64,000 nucleotides of DNA, from positions 34,951,832 to 35,015,831 of the forward strand of contig NC_081830.1 of the NCBI RefSeq assembly GCF_030867095.1. Direction: 5' to 3'. Below, piece by piece: positions 55,311 through 64,000 of this stretch; the first letter of the stretch is position 1; the number at the start of each line of letters is the position of its first letter. The position numbers and the translations under genes are program-made. This stretch comes from Alligator mississippiensis (lineage: Eukaryota; Chordata; Crocodylia; Alligatoridae). The notes under the pieces were generated by a model. That model had not been told where the DNA came from and made no database searches. It worked only from the letters and a program-made list of their open reading frames with translations.

Positions 55311-56645
55311 ACACTTCCCTACTCACATGTAAAACACTGTTAATGTACCTCACTGAACTGCAGCCCACCCTGCTGCCACAGCCCTGAGCTTACTGCTCTC
55401 CTCACTATTCCAGCTCTGGTATCAAACACATAGCTCTGCTGATGCATCTAAGTCCTGACCTGCAGCCACCCCTCCCATGCATCCCACTGCTGGGCTTCCC
55501 CCCTCACCATTCCCAGTCCTGACAATGCCCGTCAGCCTCCAGCTTTGCAAGGCTTGGGCACCCTCTGATCCCAGTCTTCTGATACCCCATAGTTATGGGT
55601 ATAGTTTTTGCTGCTCACAGTCTTCAGTCATGCTCACAGTTCTGCTAGAGTCAATCCTTATTCATTACTATCCCATCTCCACACAGATTTGATGGTGCCC
55701 CTTGGTTGTGACCCACAATATCATGCTTCTACAGCCCTGGGCTCTCTCTCTCTATAGCTTTCCTGGTAACCTACAGGCTCTTGCCTCCCTTCACCAGTCT
55801 GGTGCTGCTTTTCAGTCCTGATTTACCATGCCCTTTTGGTATTGACACATTTTTTAATAATAACTTAGAACACATTGTATAGTAACAAGAGGGGTCAATT
55901 TAATTATTGAAGCACCCATTGACTTTTTTTTTTTTGTGATTTTTAGCGCATCAGACACAATTTTCAGTGTCAGGTACCTAAGTGGAGGTAGCAAAAATAT
56001 ACCTTAACCCAAGTATCCTCAATGGCAGATATGGTAGCCAAGTGTATTTGCCAAAAGTTCTCTGTGAGTGAGGAAAGCCTGAAGTCCTGGAAAATTAAGA
56101 AGAAATCCAGTTTCTATTATTTCAGAGGGAGTGAGAGGCTTAACTGAACAAAGAGCTATTACAAGTCTCATAAAATGCCTATTTGTATTTTTAGGCACCT
56201 AAGTACCTTAAACCTCATCTGAAGTCATTTTTGATAAGTCAGTCTCAGGTCCTAAATCACTTAAGCCTAGATCTTGCAAGGCATTTTGGCACTTAACTCC
56301 TCTTGAATTAAACTGAAATTGAAAGTTTGTTGGAATTTTGGCCTTAGGTTTAAAAAAAAAAATCTGTATGCCTCAGTATCTTGATCTTTAAAATAATGGT
56401 AAGGATGTTGCTTTCAGATTTCTGGAACTGTCACGTAAGAGATATACGGTATCTGACATTCTGACATGAGCTTTTGTGAGTAAAGTGCCCTCTTCCCAGG
56501 CAATTAGGGCTTCACTTGTATGGTCTTAAATGGAACCAGGTCATATATAGCTGTGTAGCAGCAATTTTTAGCATGTACACACAGCTTGCTATTTATTTCC
56601 ACCTGTGGCAGACTACAATTATATGAATCTGGTAGAAGTGACACA
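55311..56645. other. Intergenic, nothing recognised
   Basis: Mixed composition, with T and A runs at 55927-55936 and 56352-56360. No gene or identifiable repeat. Confidence 0.45.
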
Positions 56646-56900
56646 GATCATACCTACATGAGACTCCTTAATGCACAGTGGACTGTTCTAATGCACATCA
56701 GCATGTCATAGCAAAACCCATGCTGATGAGCAATGTGCAGTAAAATTAGTCTACTGCACATTAAGTATCACAAAAGAAAGTTTGCCTTGGTTACTGTACA
56801 TTAGCACAACTACTGCACCATTATCTAGTACCTCATATTAGAGGTACTAAACTTAATGAGCAGTACCAAAGGCACATTAATGAATGTGTAGATGCATCCA
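56646..56900. mobile_element. MITE, TACATGAGAC / GTAGATGCATCC ends
   Basis: The left end contains CCTACATGAGACTCCTTAAT, and the complement of the right end reads GGATGCATCTACACATTC. Internal blocks TGCACATCAGCATG, CATGCTGATGAGC and CTACTGCACATTAA are mutually complementary. A partial copy lies inverted at 57295-57405. Confidence 0.6.
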
Positions 56901-56929
56901 CAGAAAAGGAACATGACCCTCTGAATTCT

Positions 56930-57250
56930 AGATGAATGGACTACTGGTTAGAGCACTTGACTCCTTTCTATATCTCCTGTTGAATCTGCCCCACTAGGCA
57001 GGCAGGAGGGGAAGAAACGTGGGTCCAGGAGAGTAGATCAGATGGATTCTGTCCTTGAAGACAGGAAATCCTGGGTCTTTCCCATACTGAAAGAGAAACA
57101 ATCCCACTATTTTATAACTATTTCATCAAATTTATATTAAATACAAGGTGAGAGGAAAAATAACTCTATTAGTGCCAGGGGTCAGAACCTAGGACATTTT
57201 CTCTCCCACTGCAGCGTCATCTTCATTAACCTACTCTCCCTCTAGCTTGC
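56930..57250 (+). repeat. Possible tRNA-headed SINE relic
   Basis: GATGAATGGACTACTGGTTA followed by GAGCACTTGACTCC resembles the tRNA-derived A-box region of amniote CORE-SINEs. Limits and family are uncertain. Confidence 0.3.
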
Positions 57251-57294
57251 CCTTCTCTTCCTGGCTCCACATACTAGTATTTTTCCTTCCTGGT

Positions 57295-57405
57295 GATGTT
57301 TAATGTGCAGTAGACTCATTCTACTGCACATTGCACATCAGCATGGGTTTTGCTGTGACATGCTAATATGCAGTAGAACAGTCCACTTTGCATTGAGGTG
57401 AGTCG
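57295..57405 (-). mobile_element. Partial MITE copy, inverted relative to 56646-56900
   Basis: TTAATGTGCAGTAGACTCAT, TACTGCACATTGCACATCAG, CATGGGTTTTGCTGTGACAT and AGAACAGTCCACTTTGCATT are complements of blocks in the MITE 650 bp upstream, in reversed order. Confidence 0.7.
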
Positions 57406-57498
57406 TTTGCAAGAGAAAGGCTGCAGGCTTTAATGCCCAGCCCATGACCTGTTGTGAAGCAGGTTCTAATTCCTTTCTGGGTGAGAGGTACCTAGAAC

Positions 57499-58197
57499 CT
57501 GGGGATGTGTGTAGACAAAACAGGGGCCCTAAATTGAAGTGGTGGGTTTTTAAAAGCACCACTTCTATTTAGGGCCCTTTAAACCCCTGTGTCATGCACA
57601 CACCTGAACTTACCTGCCTCTTCAGTGGTGGGGAGGGGAGGACAAGCTGCCAGTGGGTGGAGAGGTACCTTGGCTGTGGGTGGAGGCTGATGGTTTCCTC
57701 CACAGCAGTGGCAGGCGCCCCCCCCGCTCCTCCCGCCAGGTGCCACCCACCCTCAGGCACCTGGCTCAGGTGGTCCCAGGGGGCACTGCAGCTGCAGAAG
57801 GAAGCACTAGGTCCCCACACAGCTCAGGCAGGAAGGCAGGCTCCAGGGTGGGTGGGGAAAAAAAGATCAGACTTACCACTTTTTTTTTCCTCGGGCAGAG
57901 CCTGCCTTCCCAGGCTGCTGTATGGGCTTCCTGCAGAGCCCCTGAGATGCATGGAGCCCGGCGTTTTACTCTGCAGCTGTAGGGCAGCAAACTAAAACTC
58001 CTCAGAGGAGTTTTAGTTTGCTGTTCCCAAGTTATTTAAAGTGCATTACGACACCAAATTTGCTACAGCGGCTGAAATTACTGTGCAATATGCCACCGAC
58101 CCGTGAAAACACTGACAACATTAAAGTGGTGCAAAAGCATTTAGCCCACTTTATATTGGTGCGTGCACATGCCAGTCATTTTGTCTACATGCAGCCT
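57499..58197. mobile_element. Larger MITE-like DNA element
   Basis: The left end reads GGGGATGTGTGTAGACAAAA, and the complement of the right end reads AGGCTGCATGTAGACAAAAT, a good terminal inverted repeat. The interior is GC-rich (57600-57960) and contains a perfect hairpin at 57985-58023. No transposase is seen. Confidence 0.65.
57985..58023. repeat. Perfect 18 bp inverted repeat, 3-base loop
   Basis: The stem CAGCAAACTAAAACTCCT is followed by a CAG loop and its exact complement. With 18 perfect pairs it is the strongest short hairpin I noticed. It lies at the junction between the GC-rich interior and the AT-richer right part of the MITE. Confidence 0.95.
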
Positions 58198-58684
58198 GGG
58201 TCTCCTGCTTGTTGAGGGACAGCCTAAGTTCAACACAGTGGGTGATCACGCTGAGAGACCTCAAATCATTCACTGCCTCCAATATAATATCTACCAATGG
58301 TACCTTTCCTAGGCTGACATTTTCAGAATAAAATTCATGGAGCTTGTGTCTAAATCTCCTAAACTGGTCTAAAAAATCATAGTCTTTCAATGCATGGGCC
58401 AGATCAATGGGGGATGTAACTCAGCAAATCCCAGTTAAAGTCTCTAGGCCTAAACTCCAGCTCGTGTCAATTAGCTGTGGCTCTGTTGTTGGCAAAGTCC
58501 TAGCTGCCCAGACAGTGTAAACCAGATAGAGACCAACTGTAGTCTTCAGCTGGTATGAATCATCCATTGCTCCACTGGGGTCAATAGGGCCAGCCACTAC
58601 TGTGACGTTATTAGGAGCATCTCAGTTTGATGTCTGGGTCACATGCTGGCTGGTAGGATTCAGCATAGTACCAGCAGAGTCTCA

Positions 58685-58790
58685 GACTGCCAGTGTCACT
58701 TTGTACAAGTCACTTTTCCATCTTGTGCCCCAGTTTCCCTTTGTGTAAAATAAGGATAAAAGGCTAGCTGTCCAAGAGTGTTGTGGCAAT
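58685..58790 (+). repeat. MIR-like CORE-SINE
   Basis: GTCACTTTGTACAAGTCACT, TTTTCCATCTTGTGCCCCAG, TTTCCCTTTGTGTAAAATAA and GGATAAAAGG follow the MIR core in order. Confidence 0.75.
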
Positions 58791-59280
58791 AAGGTCTATT
58801 AATAAACACCAGGCTCTCAGATACATCAGCAAAGAGACTTTTATAAATACCAAGAAATATACAGTAAGATATTTATAGACAGGATCTGGGTCTCTGCTTT
58901 TCTTTCTTTAACTTAAAGAGAGCAAAGTTACCTTTCTTCTAATGAATGATGCAAAGTTCAAAGAAGTGTAGAGATAGCACAGTTTGTGGAAGCATTTGGC
59001 TATCCAAGTAGATATTTTATCCATCAGCAATCAGTCCAAGCACTGATCCCATTGACATCAATGGTCAAACTCCCATAGGAAGTCAGGGTCTCTAAGTTTC
59101 AGGCCTACTGAACAGAAAGACTGTTGTGTACAGTAATCTTACACAGAGATTCAAGCTAAGTCCCAGGGGTCCCAGGGGTGGCTCGTGATCTCCTTTGTAT
59201 TTAAGAATTTGGACAAGCAAACAGGGAACTTATGGAAACTGATCACAGTAGTTTCATGAAATGAAACAAATGAATATAAG

Positions 59281-59312
<32 letters not shown>
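59281..59312 (+). repeat. (TA)n microsatellite
   Basis: About 32 bases of AT dinucleotides with one ACAT interruption. Confidence 0.9.
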
Positions 59313-59683
59313 TTTATATAAGCACTAGATGGCAGGAAAGGACAAGAAATGAGAAGAGAGCATCCATGTACTAAAAGAATAGAAAAAATGGATTACTGAG
59401 AAGATGCCTAAGGTTCATGGTAATGATGATGATCATGACAATTAGCTGAAGGTTTATTTGAGATGAGCCTACCAGAGTGTATGCAAACAAAGTAATAGAT
59501 CATCCCTCCCACAAAGATCTTATAATATAAATAAAGAAGGCAGTAGGGGTTGGGGGGAGAAAGTGGAAAGAAACTTGGGCAGAAAGGGGGAACTTAGTGG
59601 ATATTTTATCCAACTGCAATGGATCCAAAACCTGATCATATTGACACCAAAGACCAAACTTCCAGGGGGAGTCAGGGTCTCTA

Positions 59684-60335
59684 GGGGTGAAGTTACACAT
59701 TACACTTAGACCACACTAATACCACTGAAACCTCAAGCGCTCACACATTAAAGCTCAATAATGCATAGTAAGTGCCCTCTGAGGCCAAGTCCCGCTGAGC
59801 ACTGCTGCGCAGTATGTGTCACTGCACTCCCATCCGTGGCACCACATGTGACACATTCAGGTATTTCCTGTGCTGCTACCTTGCAGTGCAAGGGAGGAGA
59901 GGGGAGGGTTGACCGTGGGAGATCCTGGGGTCAAAAAAATCCATGCAGGAAAAAAGCAGGGCAGCGCACACGGAGGCAGCATGCACCACCCAAAACCAGA
60001 TCCTGGCCGGCAGGAGCTATACCCTGGCTTCTGGCCAGGCTCCAGGCTACAAGAGCACCATGGCTGCAGCTCCCCCAGCCCCCAGGACCCCAGGTAAGGC
60101 TGCTGGGGCCAGCAGAGCTGCTGGCCCCAACAGCCTCCCCTATCCCACCCAGGTTAACTTGCTGCATGCCAGAGGGCATGTGGCATGAGCGTTCCCCAGG
60201 GACAAGTAGCAGCAGCACATCCATGCAGAAACATCTGTGGTTGCCTGCATGTGGCCTGAGTGTCTCAGAATTAGACTATTTCAGGCAAGGGTTAACTCTA
60301 GGCCATTCTACCTAGTTCATGTAAGAGTAACTTCC
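59684..60335. mobile_element. Possible DNA element with GAAGTTAC ends
   Basis: The left end reads GTGAAGTTACACATTACACT, and the complement of the right end reads ACGGAAGTTACTCTTACATG. The interior is GC-rich with no recognised coding. No target duplication was identified. Confidence 0.4.
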
Positions 60336-60812
60336 GTTTGCTTCACAGAGATAAAGCAAGCAATTTGAAGTCCTCCAGCAACCCAGGCTTCACAGTTCCC
60401 TTCCTGCCCCCTCCCTACCATGGGAGCAGGAATAGAGAGAGCCCAGATGTCCTGGCTCCTAGCTATGTCCCTGCCCACCAGCCCCCTAGTGGCAAGTCAG
60501 AGCTGTGCAGGTCAGAGATGGTATTAAGCTTTAAAATGCAGGTGCTCAGAGCATGAACTAACTTTTAACACTGCATAACACTTCACAGATGTAGTATGGC
60601 CTAAGGGTTACATGTAACAGCAGTGTTTGAAAATTTCATCCAGAAGTGACTCTGTTTATCAATGAATAGCTGGTCATTTTTATTTCACTACACAAATTTA
60701 GTTTTTCAAGACAGACATGCTCCAAGGATTTGTTAATTTTTTTCACAAAAATCAAATTTAACAAAAACTTTTGGTTTTCCCAAACACTTTCCACAGAGCT
60801 ATTTTCACTTTT
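60336..60812. other. Downstream flank of the last OR
   Basis: Contains the out-of-frame remnant of the OR C-terminal tail (60765-60805, minus strand) and otherwise unassigned AT-rich sequence. Confidence 0.5.
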
Positions 60813-61691
60813 TTATTTTTTCAGACTGTATATGATGGGATTTAACATGGGTGTTAAGATACTGTACTGGATGGCAATTGTTCTATCAATATATGATAAT
60901 GCTTCAGAGGTTAGTTTCATGTACCGAAAGAACCCTGTCCCATAGTATAAAATAACCACCATAAGATGAGAACTGCAGGTGGAGAAAACTTTACGTCTAC
61001 CCTCCATGGACTGTATCCTGAGAATGGTATAGATGATATGAATGTAGGACACCAAGGTGAGGAGAAAGGAGAGAGTTCCGAATATTACAACAAATGCAAC
61101 AAGCACTGCTTTACTGGTAAGTGTCCCAGAACAGGCTAGTAACAACAATGGAGGTGGTTCACAGCTAAAATGGTTGATTAAATTGAAACTACAAAAGTGT
61201 AAGCTTAAAAGAGAAAGTGTGTTGGACAGTGCATACAAAAACCCAGCTGCCCAAGAGCCACCAAGAAGTTGATAACAGACTTGTTTATTCATGGTCCCCA
61301 CATAATTCAGTGGCTGACATATGGCTGCATATCGATCATAAGCCATCGCAGTAAGAATGAAAACTTCAGCACCACCCAAAAGAAGAAAAAAGAAGTTCTT
61401 TACAAAGCAGCCATTGATAGATATTGTCTTTCTTTCTGCTAAGAAGTTCTGCAGCATCTTTGGGACAGTGACTGAGGCATAACAAATATCAATAAAGGAC
61501 AAATGGAACAGGAAGAAGTACATAGGAGCATGGAGTTGAGAATCAATCCTTATGACCATCATGATCATTATGTTCCCCACCAGGATTAGAACATAAATAA
61601 TCAAAAAGATTAAGAAAAGCATACTCTGGAGATGAGGGTCACTGGACAGTCCCAAAAGAATAAATTCTGTCAGTTTTGTTTGATTTTCCAT
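60813..61691 (-). CDS. Olfactory receptor with frameshifted, shortened C-terminus
   Basis: A 292-residue receptor. It begins MENQTKLTEF (glycosylation site NQT at 3), with GN at 39-40, LHAPMYFF at 53-60, C95, MAYDRYAAIC at 116-125, a loop-2 HFSCEPP with C177, [10 protein letters not shown] at 234-243, and PMLNPIIYSL at 281-290. It ends after only two lysines. The expected RNKEVK helix-8 tail lies just downstream in another frame (VKIALWKVFGKTKSF), so one extra base, or two lost, in an A-rich run at about 60810-60822 shortened the protein. TM1-TM7 are complete. A splice-acceptor-like TTGTTTCAG lies just upstream of the ATG. NHFSCE wording suggests an OR8S/OR2-13-type group, not resolved. Function is uncertain without helix 8. 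Confidence 0.9.
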   Translation of the reverse strand: MENQTKLTEFILLGLSSDPHLQSMLFLIFLIIYVLILVGNIMIMMVIRIDSQLHAPMYFFLFHLSFIDICYASVTVPKMLQNFLAERKTISINGCFVKNFFFLLLGGAEVFILTAMAYDRYAAICQPLNYVGTMNKQVCYQLLGGSWAAGFLYALSNTLSLLSLHFCSFNLINHFSCEPPPLLLLACSGTLTSKAVLVAFVVIFGTLSFLLTLVSYIHIIYTILRIQSMEGRRKVFSTCSSHLMVVILYYGTGFFRYMKLTSEALSYIDRTIAIQYSILTPMLNPIIYSLKK

Positions 61692-61794
61692 TTGATGGCC
61701 TGAAACAACATAAATATAAACTATTAATACAAAGAAAGTGCATTAATGCTAGGAGATTATTTCCACCTTCCATCCAGGAACCCTTAGTTGTTCT

Positions 61795-61870
61795 GTGTTC
61801 TTTCACTGAAGAAATAGGGATAATGTCACTTCCATACTTTGCAAGGCAGTTATGAGGATAAATACATTAA
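61795..61870 (+). repeat. MIR-like CORE-SINE 3' part
   Basis: GAAATAGGGATAATGTCACT, CAAGGCAGTTATGAGGATAA and ATACATTAAT resemble the MIR 3' half (aaatggggataat..ttgtgaggattaaat). Confidence 0.6.
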
Positions 61871-62975
61871 TCACAGAGGGAGGAGGGACATTTCATGTGT
61901 GGAACAAAGAAAAAATGTACTTTCCATTCATAGATATCAAACCAATTGTCACTATCTTCATTTTGCACTGAGGAAATGCTATATTCATATGTTTAGTGGC
62001 AAAATTGGGGAATTAACCAAGTTCTGGATATAGTAACTGGCCATTACGTCCTTTTCTTTAGGTGTGTACAATGTGAGGTTGAATCAAACTTACCTATGTT
62101 CCATATATCAGTCCTAAGAAATAGGGGGTTCCACTGTCCCTCAGCAACATGCAGACATGTACAGGTGTATCTATAAATCTTCCATGGATACTCACTGAGA
62201 AAAGAACTTTACCCTCAGCAGGAAAATAATTGTAAAATAAAGGGAATAACAGTGATGATTTGTTTACTCCTCGTAGACCCTTGATGAATATACAGTGGCT
62301 CAAAGATTAGAGATCCTTCTTCACCTGACTGAAATACTAACATTTTATGCCAAACAAAGGTATGAGGCAGAGGGAAACAACCCTCATTGTATTTAGATAG
62401 CTGAAGTTTCTTTTGGATAAAAACCTTCTGTAGATTCTGGGTCTGGAACTGTAATTAATCATGCGTTAGGAGTTTGGCAGCATAATGTTGAAACAACAGC
62501 TTTTAACAATTGAGCTGAGATTTAGGAACATAAATATGGAAAGGACTTTCTGTGCCAATGAGTCTACCAAAGGCAACAACAAAATATAAATCTTTTGATA
62601 AGCTGAGCAACAACTGTCTTCAAGCTTGTCAGATGGAAATCTAATGCCTGCTTCTTATTGAAAGGCTATTTTAGAATTGACTCCCCCCGCCCCCCAACTA
62701 CCAGCTAAAATGTAAATGCAGCTAATTTATATACAATTGTTGTTGTGCCAGCATTGCTCTTTAGTTATATACTCCTTTTCCCTCCCTGGTATATTTAGAA
62801 AATAATCATATCCCCTCTTGGCCCTTGTTTTGCTAGGCTAAATAAGACAAGCTTTTTTGTCTCTTCCCACAAGGTAGGTTCTCTACTCCTCTGGTTCATC
62901 TGCTAGATTCTCTCTGCATCTAACTGTATGGTGCACTTAAGAGTCTAATTGTCATAAGACAAGGATGAAAGTAAA
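61871..62975. other. Intergenic, nothing recognised
   Basis: AT-rich upstream flank of the last OR. No gene or clear repeat. Confidence 0.45.
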
Positions 62976-62977
62976 CC

Positions 62978-63237
62978 AGTGGCACATCTACATGAGACAC
63001 TACTGTACAGTGGTTACTGCACATTTATTGAGTGCTTGTATAATTAAGTACTTAATAAATGTGCAGTGCCCTGAGTTCCTACACAGTAGTGCCAGCATCC
63101 ACCTTTTAAGTGATGCTACTGCACAGCAGTCTTTTATAATACTGTGCAGTAACGTATTAGCACTGTTAGTGCTGTGACATACTACTATGCAGTATTATTC
63201 GGCTGCCGTGCAGTCAGCATTTCATGTAGATGCACCC
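62978..63237. mobile_element. MITE, ~260 bp
   Basis: The left end reads GTGGCACATCTACATGAGA, and the complement of the right end reads TGGGTGCATCTACATGAAA. The interior is full of TACTGCACA / TGTGCAGTA complementary motifs. It belongs to the same group as 56646-56900 and, by its ends, 52535-52923. No clear 8 bp target duplication. Confidence 0.75.
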
Positions 63238-64000
63238 AGTAAGGAGCCTGACTTTGCTGCCTAGTAGTTAAGACATTTAACATCCTTTCCTTTTTGTGTC
63301 CTTGGGACAAGGTATTTAGCAGAATTTGCAGGTTCATTTAATCTTACAGGCCACACCATGAGCGCTTCTGCTATGGCCTCAAATTTGTGACTTCTGTGTT
63401 TTCAACCATGCACCTTAGCACCCACACCACCCTCAGCCCCTCCTGGAGAACTAACTGAAAAAGAGGGGTGGGGGCAAGCAGGGTTTTGATTCTTGTTCTT
63501 AGACTTGTTTCTGAGTTTTTGCTGCAAGACTGTTTGGTGTGAACTGTATAAGCTTTCCATGGAGCAGCAACTGGAATCCATGTTTTCTTTCTCCCAGCTG
63601 GTCCTACAGCTCTTGTGTTTTGGATACACAGAGATCCAGCCTATTCAACAGGAGGGAGGGAAAAACCTACCCATTCCAGCTGTTTTCTAGTCTGGTGATA
63701 TATCACTCTCAGAAAATAGAAGTGGATTTGGACCCCTTCAGGCTAAGGTGGACCTATAACTTCCTTGGCAAGCTTTCTCGCTAGCAAATAACTAACTATG
63801 TAGTTGTACCTAGGCGAATGCCACCATCATTTCTGATGACTTTCAGTTGCTGCACATTGCATTTAATTCAGTGGTGCCTCTGTGAGTTAGGCATTCTGGC
63901 CTCACAGCTAATGAATTTAACCTTTCTGGATACTGAGGCAGAGTTTAAAAGCTGTCCTGCTTGCATATATCCTGGACTGCAAAGACATTTAGGCTCAGAG
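63238..64000. other. Window end, nothing recognised
   Basis: No gene, OR relic or identified repeat up to the end of the window. Confidence 0.45.

Larger units (their letters stand above)
58198..59683. other. Intergenic with small repeats
   Basis: Contains a MIR relic (58685-58790), a (TA)n run (59281-59312), and two ~95 bp direct repeats at 59008-59100 and 59600-59695 (TATTTTATCCA, CTGATC, ATTGACA, GTCAGGGTCTCTA). No gene is seen. Confidence 0.5.

Noticed and set aside
1-64000. CRISPR array, operon or prophage-like system
   Set aside because: Gene content, splice-acceptor signals, LINEs and SINEs show animal nuclear DNA. No regularly spaced repeats with unique spacers were seen.

Overview
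This window looks like vertebrate nuclear DNA from a sauropsid, most likely a crocodilian. The evidence is single-exon olfactory receptor (OR) genes, many CR1 LINEs of clearly different ages (two closely related young copies on the minus strand, and older decayed ones), several hAT-like DNA transposons and MITEs, and a few ancient CORE-SINE (MIR) relics. I saw no L1 or Alu elements. The species call is inference. No bacterial-type gene, CRISPR array, rRNA gene or tRNA gene is supported.

Layout. 0-8 kb: an intact family 6/11-type OR (148-1089), then an OR14-type pseudogene (3408-4849, minus) that can be followed through several frames and is split by a ~0.45 kb insertion, a hAT-like element, and a second OR pseudogene (6796-7745, minus). 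8-15 kb: LINE remains, chiefly a 3.5 kb CR1 with an internal ~500 bp tandem duplication. 15.8-16.8 kb: an intact OR10-type gene. 19.5-25.2 kb: L3/CR1 tails, hAT remains including a BED zinc-finger fragment, and a minisatellite. 25.2-48.5 kb: a large imperfect palindrome. Its left arm (25190-31825) and right arm (43357-48488) each carry one copy of the same OR, facing each other across an ~11.5 kb spacer of CR1, GC-rich repeats and an old LINE. 48.5-60 kb: mostly MITEs, hairpins and unassigned sequence. 60.8-61.7 kb: a minus-strand OR with a frameshifted C-terminus. The end of the window is unassigned apart from one MITE.

The most interesting signal is the palindrome. For about 3 kb (left 26241-29221, right 44419-47399) the arms are almost base-for-base identical: paired coordinates add to 73640 throughout and I noticed one substitution. 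Just outside this tract the arms differ by roughly 5-15% with many indels. The inner edge falls inside the OR gene at codon 176. The first 176 residues are identical, and the remainder differs by about 9% of bases plus a 12-codon deletion in the left copy. This is the pattern expected from recent arm-to-arm gene conversion. A left-arm CR1 insertion, outside the identical tract, has also replaced the end of the left receptor with CR1-encoded residues.

All OR genes here should encode seven-helix odorant receptors acting through the Golf/adenylyl cyclase pathway in olfactory neurons (family knowledge). The rest of the window appears to be non-coding and repeat-rich.
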